DNA of 64,000 nucleotides from Variovorax sp. CF313 (lineage in GTDB: Bacteria > Pseudomonadota > Gammaproteobacteria > Burkholderiales > Burkholderiaceae_C). Positions 20,523 to 29,990 of the stretch are shown one piece after another (positions within the stretch are counted from its first letter, which is position 1; each line of letters begins with the position of its first letter). The translations under genes were made by a program, and so were the position numbers. The stretch is from positions 1 to 64,000 of the forward strand of contig NZ_AKIW01000027.1 in the NCBI RefSeq assembly GCF_000282635.1, written 5' to 3'. Below the pieces are notes generated by a model. That model was given only the letters and a program-made list of their open reading frames with translations. It made no database searches and was not told where the DNA came from.

Positions 20523-20553
20523 AAAAGAGAAAGGCCGTCACGCGGACGGCCTT
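20523..20553 (-). terminator. Intrinsic terminator after the dienelactone hydrolase gene
   Basis: On the minus strand AAGGCCGTC and GACGGCCTT (20545-20553 and 20531-20539) form a 9-bp stem with a 5-base loop, followed by TCTCTTTTT. It lies 28 bp after the hydrolase stop and upstream of the ZIP gene start, insulating the two. Confidence 0.85.
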
Positions 20554-20580
20554 CGGCGGGGTGGCTACAAGGCGCCGTCT

Positions 20581-21477
20581 TCAGGCGACGCCATTGGCTT
20601 TGAACCAGGCCGTGGCGCGTTGCCAGCCGTCTTCCGCCGCGCTCTTGACATAGCTCGGGCGGTAGTCGGCGTGGAATGCATGGCCTGCTTCGGGATACAC
20701 GACGAAGCTCGACGCCTTGGCCGCCGGGGTTCCGGTGGCCAGAGCTGCTTTCATCTTATCAACCGTGTCAAGAGGGATGCCCTGGTCTTTTCCACCGTAC
20801 AGGCCGAGCACCGGCGCCTGCAGGCCGGCGGCGATGTCGATCGGGTGTTTCGGCGTCAGTACGCTGGCCTGCCCGACCAGCCGGCCGTACCAGGCCACGC
20901 CCGCCTTGACCTTGCCGGTGGCGGCATAGAGCCAGACGATGCGACCGCCCCAGCAGAAGCCGGTGATGCCGGCCTTGCCGGTGTCGCCGCCGTTGGCCCT
21001 GGCATAGGCCAGCGCGCCGTCGAGGTCGGCCATGACCTGCGCGTCGGGCACCTTGGTGACGATGTCGGCCTGCAGCTTCGGAATGTCGGTGTAACCGCGC
21101 GGGTCGCCCTGGCGCGCATACAGCTCGGGAGCGATGGCCATGTAGCCGAGTTGGGCGAAGCGGCGGCAGGTGTCGGCGATGTACTCGTGCACGCCGAAGA
21201 TTTCCTGGATCACCAGGATCACCGGCAGGCCGGTCTTACCTTCTGGCGCGGCCGCGTAGGCGGGCACCTCGAAGCCGTTGACGGTGTACTTGATGGGGCC
21301 GGCCTTCAGGCCTTCGGCCGTGGTGCTGATGGCGGTCTGCGCCATCACCGGCAACACGGCAGCCGCGTAGCCCACGCCGATGGCGGCCTTGAGCGCGGTG
21401 CGGCGCGTGGCGCCCTGCCCGGTGCTCTCGCCGGGGCGAAGCGAATCGAAGTCGGAACGGCTGTCGTCGAGGGACAT
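20581..21477 (-). CDS. Dienelactone hydrolase family protein, probably Tat-exported
   Basis: 298 residues from the ATG at 21477. A twin-arginine-like signal (RRTALKAAIGVGYAAAVLPV, about 26-45) precedes an alpha/beta-hydrolase domain. The DLH triad is visible: nucleophile Cys in GFCWGG, Asp in GGKDQGIP and His in GHAFHAD. Conserved EIFGVHEYIADTCRRFA is typical. Such proteins hydrolyse lactones or esters; most periplasmic paralogues have no assigned substrate. No obvious functional link to its neighbours. Confidence 0.87.
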   Translation of the reverse strand: MSLDDSRSDFDSLRPGESTGQGATRRTALKAAIGVGYAAAVLPVMAQTAISTTAEGLKAGPIKYTVNGFEVPAYAAAPEGKTGLPVILVIQEIFGVHEYIADTCRRFAQLGYMAIAPELYARQGDPRGYTDIPKLQADIVTKVPDAQVMADLDGALAYARANGGDTGKAGITGFCWGGRIVWLYAATGKVKAGVAWYGRLVGQASVLTPKHPIDIAAGLQAPVLGLYGGKDQGIPLDTVDKMKAALATGTPAAKASSFVVYPEAGHAFHADYRPSYVKSAAEDGWQRATAWFKANGVA

Positions 21478-21580
21478 GGGAAGGGCTCCAGTTGAATCGT
21501 CGAACAATGGGGCGTGGCGCCATGGAAAACGCACGCCGCAATGTAGGCGAAATCGGCCCTGCCCCTCCAAGCCCTGAAAT

Positions 21581-22330
21581 TCAGTGGGGTTGGTGCGACG
21601 CGTACGCCCGGCACGCCAGCGCAGCGGCCAGCACCTGCGCGGGATCGACCAGGTCCAGCCCGGCCACGGCCGCAGAGCCTTGCAGCCCCAGCGGCACCTC
21701 GGTGCAGCCCATGATGATGGTGACGGGGCCGTGGCGTTCGGCGAGCTTCAGGGCCACCTCGGAGAAGCACTGCTCGGCGAGCGGCATGTTGCCGGCCTTC
21801 ACGCCGTCGAAGATGCCCCGCATGATGGTCCGGCGCTCCTCGGGCAGCGGCACGTGGCAGCCCAGGCCCGCGTCGGCCAGCGCCTGTTCGTAGAGCCGCA
21901 CGCGGTAGGTGCCTTCGGTGGCCATCAGCGCCACGCCGGCCGCGCCCTGCTCGGCCACGTGGCGCGCCGTTTCGCGCGCCATGTGCAGCAGCTCGACCTG
22001 CGGAAAACGCTCCTGCAGGTTGGCGTGCCAGGCATGCGCGGTGTTGCATGCAATGGCGACGGCCCTGCTGCCCAGCGCGGCCAGGCGGCCCAGCGCCTGC
22101 AGCATCGGTTCGAGCGGCTGATGCGCGCCCTGCTCGGCCGAAGCCAGCGCGTCGGTGCGGTCGGGCACCGGCACCTGCGCGAGCCAGTGCTCGGGAAAGG
22201 CCTGGTCGCGCACCGGCTCGCCGCGCGAGCGCATCTGCTGCGCGCAGGCCTGCACGAAGAGCCGCACGAAGTCAGCGCCCGCCGCGGGGCCCATGCCCCC
22301 CAAGATGCCTACAACGTTCGTCGAAGCCAT
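21581..22330 (-). CDS. Aspartate/glutamate racemase family protein
   Basis: 249 residues. The two catalytic cysteines of cofactor-independent racemases are visible in IACNTAHAW and IMGCTEVPL, along with the start VVGILGGMGPAAG. Family members interconvert L- and D-aspartate or glutamate. It sits just upstream (on the minus strand, after a repeat) of an acidic-amino-acid binding protein and near dadA, fitting a second D-amino-acid group. Exact substrate not readable. Confidence 0.88.
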   Translation of the reverse strand: MASTNVVGILGGMGPAAGADFVRLFVQACAQQMRSRGEPVRDQAFPEHWLAQVPVPDRTDALASAEQGAHQPLEPMLQALGRLAALGSRAVAIACNTAHAWHANLQERFPQVELLHMARETARHVAEQGAAGVALMATEGTYRVRLYEQALADAGLGCHVPLPEERRTIMRGIFDGVKAGNMPLAEQCFSEVALKLAERHGPVTIIMGCTEVPLGLQGSAAVAGLDLVDPAQVLAAALACRAYASHQPH

Positions 22331-22354
22331 GATCTTTCTCTTTTCAGGAATACC

Positions 22355-22440
22355 GCGGAACCGGCTTTGCCGGGCCGCTGGTATTGCCCCCCGGTAGGGG
22401 GTTGGCGAAGCGACACGAAGTGCGCGCGGCCTGGGGGCGA
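22355..22440 (+). repeat. Dispersed intergenic repeat, copy B
   Basis: Nearly the same sequence as positions 1-86, with small changes around the central C/G run. It fills the gap between the racemase start and the stop of the binding-protein gene at 22443, its right end touching that stop. Confidence 0.85.
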
Positions 22441-22442
22441 GC

Positions 22443-23333
22443 TCAAGTAGCGGGCTTGTCGCTGAGGGCCTTCAGGTTTTCCTTCAGCTGCGGGCTCATC
22501 GGCAGGTTCAGCGGCACGTTCTTCGGCGGGATCGGCTGCATGAACCACTTGTTGTAGAGCTTCTCGAACTCGCCGCTCTTCATCATGCCGGCGAAGGTGT
22601 CGTCCACCAGCTTCTTGAAGGCCGGGTCGTCCTTGGGCAGCATGCAGGCATAGGGCTCGACCTGCAGCGGCTCGCCCACCACCTCGAAGTCGGCCGGCGT
22701 CTTGGAATTGGCGATCAGGCCGAACAGCAGGATGTCGTCCATGGCGAAGGCCACGGCGCGATCGCTTTCCACCAGCAGGAACGAATCCGCGTGGTCCTTG
22801 CCGAGCACGATGTCCATGCCAAGGTTCTTCTCGGTGTTGTACTTGCGCATGACCAGCGCGTTGGTGGTGCCGGTGGTGCTCGCCACGGTCTTCTTCGCGA
22901 GGTCGGCGTAGTCCTTGATCTTCGAAGACTTCTTCACCAGCAGGCGCGTACCGGTATAGAAGTGATTGATGGCAAAGGCCACGTCCTTGCCGCGTGCGGA
23001 GTTGTTGGTGGTGGAGCCGCACTCCAGGTCGACGGTGCCGTTGGTGATCAGCGGAATGCGGTTTTGCGAAGTGACGGGCATCAGCGCGACCTGCAGGTTG
23101 GGCTTGTTCAGCTTCTTCTTCACTGCTTCGACCACAGCGTTGGAGAGCTCCACCGAAAACCCGATCGGCTTGTTGGGGCCATCGAGATAGCTGAAGGGCA
23201 CCGACGACTCGCGGTAGGCGAGCGTGATCTTGCCGGACTCGGCGATCTTGGCGAGCGTGTCGGCGGCCTGCGCGCCCGTGGCGGTGAAAAGCACCGCGGC
23301 GGCCATCGAAGCCATCAGGACGGAAAGTTTCAT
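22443..23333 (-). CDS. Amino-acid ABC transporter substrate-binding protein (GltI-like)
   Basis: 296 residues with signal peptide (cleavage after AQA about residue 22) and the SBP_bac_3 fold: TLAKIAESGKITLAYRESSV, then NGTVDLECGSTTNNSARGKD. This pattern is that of glutamate/aspartate binding proteins. The ATG at 23333 has GAGGG 5 bases upstream; another ATG lies 12 bp before. No permease or ATPase genes are adjacent, so it must feed a transporter encoded elsewhere. It diverges from dadA. Confidence 0.85.
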   Translation of the reverse strand: MKLSVLMASMAAAVLFTATGAQAADTLAKIAESGKITLAYRESSVPFSYLDGPNKPIGFSVELSNAVVEAVKKKLNKPNLQVALMPVTSQNRIPLITNGTVDLECGSTTNNSARGKDVAFAINHFYTGTRLLVKKSSKIKDYADLAKKTVASTTGTTNALVMRKYNTEKNLGMDIVLGKDHADSFLLVESDRAVAFAMDDILLFGLIANSKTPADFEVVGEPLQVEPYACMLPKDDPAFKKLVDDTFAGMMKSGEFEKLYNKWFMQPIPPKNVPLNLPMSPQLKENLKALSDKPAT

Positions 23334-23519
23334 TCGAGCCCTCATTCGGTTGGATTGAACAGGCGGCCAGTGTAGGAAGGAGTGACGCAAAGCGACAATT
23401 CCAATTGAAATCCGACCCATGCCCAAAGGTTATGGGCGAGGCTTCTTTTGGCATTTCCTGCCGGGGCCGCGTCCTCCTACAGTCTTGGCTCTGATCTCAA
23501 CCTCCGGAAAGTTGCCTCC

Positions 23520-24731
23520 ATGCATGTGTGTGTGCTCGGTGCCGGCATCGTGGGCCTTGCCACCGCCTGGCAGCTCGAACGCCAGGGCCATCAGGTCACC
23601 GTGATCGACCGTGCCGGCCCCGGCGCAGGTGCAAGCGGCGGCAATGGCGCGCAGCTCAGCTATTCGTACGTGCAGCCGCTGGCCGATCCGTCGATCTGGA
23701 AGCAGTTGCCCAAGCTGCTGCTGTCGCCCACCTCGCCGCTGAAGCTGCGGCCGCAACTCGATCCGCTGCAGTGGCGCTGGGGCATGGCCTTTCTTGCCGC
23801 CTGCAACGCACAGACGTCGCGCGACACGACGGCCAGGCTGCTGGCGCTGGCCGCATCGAGCCGCACCGGGTTCGAGGCGATGCAGGCCGACATCGCGCCC
23901 GACTGCGATTTCTCGGCCACCGGGAAACTGGTGCTGTACGGCAACTCGGCGTCGCTCGAGGGTGCACGCGCGCAGCTTGAACTGCAGCGCGCCATGGGTA
24001 GCGAACAGCGGTTGGTGACGCCCGACGAATGCATCGCCATCGAGCCCGCGCTCGCCGGCTACCGCGGCCAGATGGCGGGCGCCGTCTACACGCCGAGCGA
24101 ATGTGCAGCCGACTGCCTCAAGGTGTGCGCCGAGCTGATGCGCGCACTGAGTGCGCGCGGCGTGCGCTTCATGCTCGGCGCCGACGTGAATGGCTTTGCG
24201 CGCAGCGAAGACCGCATCGCCGCGGCACGGACCAGCAACGGCGACGTGGAAGCCGATACTTTCGTGATGGCGCTGGGCTCGGCCTCGCACAAGCTCGGCC
24301 GCGCACTCGGCGCCTACCTGCCGGTGTACCCGCTCAAGGGCTACAGCATCACGGTCGACGTCGATCCGGCGCCCGGCGCCGCCCCGCATGTGAACGTGAC
24401 CGACAGCGCACGCAAGGTGGTGTTCGCGCGCATCGGCTCACGCCTGCGCGTGGCGGGCATGGCCGAGCTCGTGGGACACGACGCGAGCATTCCGGCCACG
24501 CGCATCGAGACGCTGTCAGCCGCGACCCGCGCCCTCTTTCCGCATGCGAGCCGGCTGGAAGAACTGCATCCCTGGACGGGCATGCGGCCCGCTACGCCGA
24601 CGGGGCTGCCGATCATCGGGCGGCTGCCGAGCGCACCGTCGAACATGCTGTTCAACACGGGCCATGGCGCGCTGGGGTTCACGCTGGCGTTCGGCTCGGC
24701 GCTGCAGATCGCACAGGACTTGCAGGCCTGA
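23520..24731 (+). CDS. dadA: D-amino acid dehydrogenase (DadA family)
   Basis: 403 residues, close to the 432 of E. coli DadA. The FAD motif VLGAGIVGLATAWQLERQGH starts at residue 5, the conserved ASGGNGAQLSYSYVQPLADP follows near 40, and the C terminus keeps GHGALGFTLAFGSA. It oxidises D-amino acids to oxo acids and passes electrons to the respiratory chain. The ATG at 23520 fits the fold start. The 186-bp divergent region to the binding-protein gene contains a 12-bp inverted repeat CAATTCCAATTG (23396-23407). The gene converges with a LysR regulator, with 1 bp between the stops. Confidence 0.85.
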   Translation: MHVCVLGAGIVGLATAWQLERQGHQVTVIDRAGPGAGASGGNGAQLSYSYVQPLADPSIWKQLPKLLLSPTSPLKLRPQLDPLQWRWGMAFLAACNAQTSRDTTARLLALAASSRTGFEAMQADIAPDCDFSATGKLVLYGNSASLEGARAQLELQRAMGSEQRLVTPDECIAIEPALAGYRGQMAGAVYTPSECAADCLKVCAELMRALSARGVRFMLGADVNGFARSEDRIAAARTSNGDVEADTFVMALGSASHKLGRALGAYLPVYPLKGYSITVDVDPAPGAAPHVNVTDSARKVVFARIGSRLRVAGMAELVGHDASIPATRIETLSAATRALFPHASRLEELHPWTGMRPATPTGLPIIGRLPSAPSNMLFNTGHGALGFTLAFGSALQIAQDLQA

Positions 24732-24732
24732 A

Positions 24733-25635
24733 CTAGATGTTTTCCTGAATCGCCTGCTGCATGCAGCGGGTGATGCCGCGCACCGCCACCGAATCGGGCC
24801 GTGCCGCGAAGCGCAGCGCGCGGATCGGCACCGGAATATGCGGCTCCAGCGTCAGCACGTCGACCTTCTCGCGGTCCGCCGAGCGCGCCGTGCAGCCATC
24901 GACCAGCGCCACACCGATGCCGTGGTGCGCCATGGCCAGCGCCGCGTGATAGGTCTGTACCGTGACCACCGCCTGCTGGAAGCCCACGCCCGCCTGCCGG
25001 CAGGCCTGGCTCAGGCTGGTGCCGACGGGGTCGCGGCTGTCGAGGCCGATCACCGGGCGGTTGACGAGGTCGTGCAGCGCCACCGACCCGTTGCGCACCA
25101 GCGCGCGCGGCAGCATGCCCTTGGGCGCGACGCACACCATGCGGCTGTCGGCCAGCGTCTCCTGCGTGAGCGAGGGATGCACGGCGGGGCTGAAGGCGAA
25201 GCCCACGTCGGCCTCCTGCAGCAGCAGCGCCGACATGATCTGCGGCGAGTGCAGCGACTCGACGGTGATCGCATAGCCCGGATGCTTTTCGCGAAACGCC
25301 TTGAGCGCGCGCGGCAGGATGTCGTAGCTCAGCGCCAGCACGCTGAGGATGCGCAACTCGCCCGTGTCGCCCGCGGTGCGCAGGTTGGCCGCCAGCCGCT
25401 GCACCTCGTCGAGCTGTGCGAACAGCCGCTCGATGTGCGGGTACAGCGTGAGGGCCTCGGTGGTCGGCGTGAGCCGGCCCTTGGCGCGCTGGAACAGCGG
25501 AAAGCCCAGTTGCAGCTCGGCATGCTGCAGCGTGCGGCTGACCGCCGGCTGCGTGATGTTGATGAGCCGCGCGGCCGCGCTCACGCTGCCCGTGAGCATG
25601 ATCGCGTTGAAGACCTCGATGTGACGCAGGCGCAT
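24733..25635 (-). CDS. LysR family transcriptional regulator
   Basis: 300 residues: N-terminal winged helix (MRLRHIEVFNAIMLTGSVSA, AARLINITQPAVSRTLQHAE) and a C-terminal effector domain (about 90-295). Regulators of this form commonly respond to amino acids. It is convergent with dadA rather than divergent, so its target is not obvious; dadA, the binding protein or the racemase are candidates by proximity. Confidence 0.88.
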   Translation of the reverse strand: MRLRHIEVFNAIMLTGSVSAAARLINITQPAVSRTLQHAELQLGFPLFQRAKGRLTPTTEALTLYPHIERLFAQLDEVQRLAANLRTAGDTGELRILSVLALSYDILPRALKAFREKHPGYAITVESLHSPQIMSALLLQEADVGFAFSPAVHPSLTQETLADSRMVCVAPKGMLPRALVRNGSVALHDLVNRPVIGLDSRDPVGTSLSQACRQAGVGFQQAVVTVQTYHAALAMAHHGIGVALVDGCTARSADREKVDVLTLEPHIPVPIRALRFAARPDSVAVRGITRCMQQAIQENI

Positions 25636-25673
25636 GCTGAATCAGCGGCTCGATGACTTTTTCGCGGAACACC

Positions 25674-25757
25674 GTGGAACCGGCTTCGCCGGGCCACCGG
25701 TGTTGCCCCCCGCAGAGGGTGGGCGAAGCGACACGAAGTGCGCGAAGACTGGGGGCG
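25674..25757 (+). repeat. Dispersed intergenic repeat, copy C
   Basis: Third copy of the repeat at 1-86, with GTGGAACCGGCTTCGCCGGG, a C/G-run block and GCGACACGAAGTGCGCGAAG. It lies between the LysR start and the stop of the M20 gene at 25761, in the same relation to the upstream gene's stop as copy B. Confidence 0.85.
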
Positions 25758-25760
25758 GGT

Positions 25761-27035
25761 TCATTTCGCGCGCGCGATGTCCATGACCATGCGGGTGCCG
25801 AGGTACAGGCGCGGTTCGATCGAATCGATCAGCACGTATTCGGCATCGGCCGAGTGCGCGCCGAAGCCCTGCAGGCCGAAGCGCTCGATGACGGGCGCCT
25901 TGGTCTTCAGCGCCGCGAAGGCCGCGTCGGTGCCGCCGCCGGCGGCCTTGTCGTCGGCGCCCAGCGGCCGGCCGAGCTCGTCCTTGTAGATCTGCTGCGC
26001 ATGGCGGGCCAGGGCGCGCGAGGCGTCGGTGGCTTCGAGCGGCGGACGGCGGCGCTCGAACTTCAGCTCGACCTTGGCCTCGGGAATGAGCTGCTTCTTC
26101 ACGCGCTCGTTCACCTGCTGCTCGATGCGGTCGTAGTCGCTGACCTTCAGCACGCGCACATCGGCACCCGCTGTGGCGCTGGCCGGAATCACATTGCGGT
26201 TGCTGCCCGACTTGGAGATGGTCCAGTTCATCTTCAGTCCGGTGGCCGGATCGGACAGGTCGCGCATCTGCAGGATCTGGTGCGACAGCTCGTACAGCGC
26301 GTTCACGCCCAGCTCGGGTGCCGAGCCCGCGTGCGAGGCCTTGCCCGTGACGTGCAGCGTGACCGAGGCGATGCCCGCCGTGGCGAGCGAAAGCTTGTCT
26401 TCCTTCACATAGGCACCTTCGAAGGACAGCACCGCATCGTGCTCGCCGCCCATGCGCGTGATGAGCGCGCGCGCGCCGGGCGAACTGATTTCCTCGTCGC
26501 CGTTGATCAGCACGGTGAGCGTGCCGTACTCCTTGAATTTCATTGCCTGCAGCATCGACACGATGTGCGTGATGACCGCCACGCCCTGCTTGTCGTCGGC
26601 AATGCCCAGGCCGTAGGCCTTGTCGCCTTCGATGCGGAACGGCTGCTTGTCGAGCATGCCCACGGTGTAGACCGTGTCCATGTGCGCGATCAGCAGGATC
26701 TTCTTCTTGCCCGTGCCCTTGAAGGTGGCGCGCACCACGCGGCCGATCTTCTCGGGCGTGTCTTCCATGCGGTAGGCCTCGGCGCTCGGATCGATCAGTT
26801 CGACCTCGCCGCCCAGCGCCTTGAACTTCGCGGCGACGAGGTCGGAGATCTTTTCGAGCCCGTCGAGGTCGCGACTGCCCGATTCGATGGAGACCAGCTC
26901 CTTGAGCGTGTCGAGCAGCGCGGGCTTTTCCTTGGCGGCGAGCGCGGCGATGCGGGCGTCGGGCGCGGCAAAGGCGCAGCCCAGGAAGGCCGCGCAGGCG
27001 GCGGCGAGCAGGAATTGGCGATGCGGGAATTTCAT
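25761..27035 (-). CDS. M20 family metallopeptidase, exported
   Basis: 424 residues with an N-terminal signal peptide (FLLAAACAAFLGCAFAA; a lipobox-like LGC is also present). M20 motifs are HMDTVY, GIADDKQG, NGDEEISS, HAGSAPELGVNA and GGGTDAAFAA. It is a paralogue of the protein at 7410-8576, but exported, so it may act on peptides or folate-like conjugates in the periplasm. It follows polA by 41 bp on the same strand. Confidence 0.87.
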   Translation of the reverse strand: MKFPHRQFLLAAACAAFLGCAFAAPDARIAALAAKEKPALLDTLKELVSIESGSRDLDGLEKISDLVAAKFKALGGEVELIDPSAEAYRMEDTPEKIGRVVRATFKGTGKKKILLIAHMDTVYTVGMLDKQPFRIEGDKAYGLGIADDKQGVAVITHIVSMLQAMKFKEYGTLTVLINGDEEISSPGARALITRMGGEHDAVLSFEGAYVKEDKLSLATAGIASVTLHVTGKASHAGSAPELGVNALYELSHQILQMRDLSDPATGLKMNWTISKSGSNRNVIPASATAGADVRVLKVSDYDRIEQQVNERVKKQLIPEAKVELKFERRRPPLEATDASRALARHAQQIYKDELGRPLGADDKAAGGGTDAAFAALKTKAPVIERFGLQGFGAHSADAEYVLIDSIEPRLYLGTRMVMDIARAK

Positions 27036-27076
27036 GTGCTTGTGTGCTTCCTTCGTTGTCTCTTTTTCAGTACGCC

Positions 27077-29893
27077 TCAATGCGCCTTGTCCCAGTTGGG
27101 ACCGACGCCGATCTCGGCCAGCAGCGGCACCTTCAGCGCGGCCACGCCGGCCATGAGACGCGGGATTTCGGTGCGCACCCATTCGATCTCCGCCTCGGGC
27201 ACTTCGAACACCAGTTCGTCGTGCACCTGCATGATCATCCTGGTGCCGCGCTTCTCTTCGTCAAGCACGTTCTGTACCTTCACCATGCTGAGCTTGATGA
27301 GGTCGGCCGCCGTGCCCTGCATCGGCGCATTGATGGCCGCGCGCTCGGCGCCGCCGCGACGCGGGCCGTTGGGCGAGTTGATCTCGGGCAGGTACAGGCG
27401 GCGGCCGAACACGGTTTCCACATAGCCCTGCTCCTTGGCGAGCGCCTTGGTCTCGTCCATGTAGGCCTTCACGCCCGGGTAGCGCGCGAAGTAGCGCTCG
27501 ATGTATGAGGCCGCGGCCTTGGTCTCGATGCCGAGGTTCTTTGCCAGGCCGAAGCTGCTCATGCCGTAGATCAGCCCGAAGTTGATGACCTTGGCATAGC
27601 GGCGCTGCTCGCTCGACACCTGGTCTGGCGTGGAGCCGAACACCTCCGCGGCCGTGGCGCGGTGCACGTCGATGCCTTCGGTGAAGGCGCGCAGCAGCGA
27701 CTCGTCGCCGCTGATGTGGGCCATGATGCGCAGCTCGATCTGCGAGTAGTCGGCGCTGGCGATCACGCTGCCGGCGGGCGCCACGAAGGCCTCGCGCACG
27801 CGGCGGCCTTCGGGCGTGCGGATCGGGATGTTCTGCAGGTTGGGGTCGTTGCTGCTCAGGCGGCCCGTTACGGCCACGGCCTGCGCGTAGTGCGTGTGCA
27901 CGCGGCCGGTGCGCGGGTTGGCGAGCTGGCCGAGCTTGTCGGTGTAGGTGCCCTTGAGCTTCGACAGGCCGCGGTGCTCGAGGATCTTGGCCGGCAGCGG
28001 GTAATCCTCGGCCAGTTTCTCGAGCACTTCCTCGTCGGTGCTGGGTGCGCCGCTCGGCGTCTTCTTGACCACGGGCAGGCCCAGCTTGGTGAAGAAGATC
28101 TCGCCGATCTGCTTGGGCGAACCGAGGTTGAAGGGCTGGCCCGCGATGTCGTAGGCCTCCTGCTCAAGCGCCATGATGCGCGTGCCGAGTTCGTGGCTCT
28201 GTGCGGCGAGCGTGGGTGCGTCGATCAGCACGCCGTTGCGCTCGACGCGGTAGAGCGCCTCGCTCGAATCCATTTCGAGCTGGTAGACGAAGCGCAGCTT
28301 TTCATTCCTCTCCAGCTGGGGCCACAGCGTGTTGTGCACGTCGAGCGTCTGGTCGCTGTCCTCGCACGAATACTCGGCGGCCTTGGCGATGTCGACCTGG
28401 CTGAACGGGATCTGGTGCGCGCCCTTGCCGCACAGGTCTTCGTACGAAATGCCGCTGCGGCCGAGGTGGCGCTCGGCCAGGCTGGAGAGGCCGTGCGGCT
28501 TGTGCACTTCGAGCACATAGCTCTGCAGCATGGTGTCGTGCGCATAGCCCTGCACCTCGATGCCGTGGTTGGCGAACACATGGCGGTCGTACTTGATGTG
28601 CTGGCCGAGCTTCTTCTTCGCGCCGTTCTCGAGCCAGGGCTTGAGCCTGGCGAGCACCTCGTCGATGGGCAGCTGCTCCGGCGCATCGGGGTAGTTGTGG
28701 GTCAGCGGGATGTAGGCCGCTTCGCCGGGCGTGACGCTGAAGCTCACGCCGACGATCTGCGCGACCATCTCGTCGAGCGAAGTGGTTTCGGTGTCGATGG
28801 CCGCGAGTTCGGCGGCTTCGAGCTTCGCGAGCCAGGCGTCGAACTGCGCCCAGGTCGTGATCGTGTCGTACTTGAGGTTGCTTGCGGGGGAAGCGGCCTC
28901 CAGAGCTTCGAGCCCGGAGGGTTCGTCGAACAGGCCGCCCTGGTCGCTATCGGCCCGGGAGGCAGCCTTCTTCTTGAGGCTCTCCTCGATCAGCTCGGGC
29001 GGCACTTCCTGCGCTTCGAGCGCCTTGACCAGGCTCTTGAAGCCGAACTTCTCGTAGAAGGGCTTGAGCTCGGCGGTCTGCGGCGCCCCCACGGGCAGCC
29101 CGTCCAGCGACGGAAGGCCGACAACGTGGCCATCGAGGTCGCAGTCGGTGCGAATGGTGACGAGGCGCCTGCTCAGCGGCAGCTTGTCGAGCGCCTTGCG
29201 CAGGTTTTCACCGGCCGCGCCCTTGACCTCGGTGGACCGTTCGATCAGTGCATCGAGCGAGCCGTATTCGAGCAGCCACTTGGCCGCCGTCTTGGGGCCG
29301 ACCTTCTCGACGCCGGGCACGTTGTCGACCGAATCGCCGACCAGCGTCTGGTAGTCGATCATCAGGTTCGGCGGCACACCGAACTCCGCCGTCACGCCCG
29401 CCACGTCGCGCTTCTTGCCGTTCATCGTGTCGATGATGGTGATGTGCTCGTCGACCAGCTGGCTCAGGTCCTTGTCGCCACTGGACACGATCACCTCGAC
29501 ACCCTGCGCGGCGGCGATCTTGGCGAGCGTGCCGATGACGTCGTCGGCCTCCACGTCGGGCACGCTGAGCACGGGCCAGCCGAGCAGCTTCACCACCTCG
29601 TGGATGGGGTCGATCTGGCTGCGCAGGTCGTCGGGCATCGGCGAGCGATTGGCCTTGTACTCGGGGTACCAGTCGTCGCGGAAGGTCTTGCCGGGCGCAT
29701 CGAAGATGCAGGCCGCGTAGTCCGCGCGCACCTCGCGGCGCAGCGCGGTCATCATGTTGATCATTCCCCGGATGGCGCCGGTCGCCGGGCTCTTGGAGTC
29801 GCCGGGCACGGCCCGCAGATCGGGCATGGCGTGGAAGGCGCGGTAGAGATAGCTCGAGCCATCGACGAGCAGCAGCGTTTTCTTGTCGGTCAT
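27077..29893 (-). CDS. polA: DNA polymerase I
   Basis: 938 residues with all three domains: 5'-3' exonuclease (about 1-300, LLVDGSSYLYRAFHA), 3'-5' exonuclease (about 345-520, with AIDTETTSLDE keeping the Asp-x-Glu of motif I) and family A polymerase (about 560-938, motif A ASADYSQIELR, motif B RRYAKVINFGLIYGMSSFG, motif C QVHDELVF). It fills gaps during repair and removes Okazaki primers. The ATG at 29893 begins MTDKKTLLLVDG; the longer frame upstream lacks similarity. Confidence 0.97.
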   Translation of the reverse strand: MTDKKTLLLVDGSSYLYRAFHAMPDLRAVPGDSKSPATGAIRGMINMMTALRREVRADYAACIFDAPGKTFRDDWYPEYKANRSPMPDDLRSQIDPIHEVVKLLGWPVLSVPDVEADDVIGTLAKIAAAQGVEVIVSSGDKDLSQLVDEHITIIDTMNGKKRDVAGVTAEFGVPPNLMIDYQTLVGDSVDNVPGVEKVGPKTAAKWLLEYGSLDALIERSTEVKGAAGENLRKALDKLPLSRRLVTIRTDCDLDGHVVGLPSLDGLPVGAPQTAELKPFYEKFGFKSLVKALEAQEVPPELIEESLKKKAASRADSDQGGLFDEPSGLEALEAASPASNLKYDTITTWAQFDAWLAKLEAAELAAIDTETTSLDEMVAQIVGVSFSVTPGEAAYIPLTHNYPDAPEQLPIDEVLARLKPWLENGAKKKLGQHIKYDRHVFANHGIEVQGYAHDTMLQSYVLEVHKPHGLSSLAERHLGRSGISYEDLCGKGAHQIPFSQVDIAKAAEYSCEDSDQTLDVHNTLWPQLERNEKLRFVYQLEMDSSEALYRVERNGVLIDAPTLAAQSHELGTRIMALEQEAYDIAGQPFNLGSPKQIGEIFFTKLGLPVVKKTPSGAPSTDEEVLEKLAEDYPLPAKILEHRGLSKLKGTYTDKLGQLANPRTGRVHTHYAQAVAVTGRLSSNDPNLQNIPIRTPEGRRVREAFVAPAGSVIASADYSQIELRIMAHISGDESLLRAFTEGIDVHRATAAEVFGSTPDQVSSEQRRYAKVINFGLIYGMSSFGLAKNLGIETKAAASYIERYFARYPGVKAYMDETKALAKEQGYVETVFGRRLYLPEINSPNGPRRGGAERAAINAPMQGTAADLIKLSMVKVQNVLDEEKRGTRMIMQVHDELVFEVPEAEIEWVRTEIPRLMAGVAALKVPLLAEIGVGPNWDKAH

Positions 29894-29990
29894 CGGGCCA
29901 TTTTGCCGTGCCCGCAGCAGCGCTCCGAACCACGACGGCACGAGGCTCCAGCCGACGCCCAAGGATCGGGGCCGCGCCTACAATCGATGC

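Noticed and set aside
19591..20523. Plus-strand frame over the ZIP gene
   Set aside because: The ZIP motifs and His-rich loop are on the minus strand; the plus frame is its shadow.
22309..23454. 381-codon minus-strand frame overlapping the GltI-like gene in another frame
   Set aside because: It includes the dispersed repeat and has no recognisable domain, whereas the other frame gives a full binding protein.
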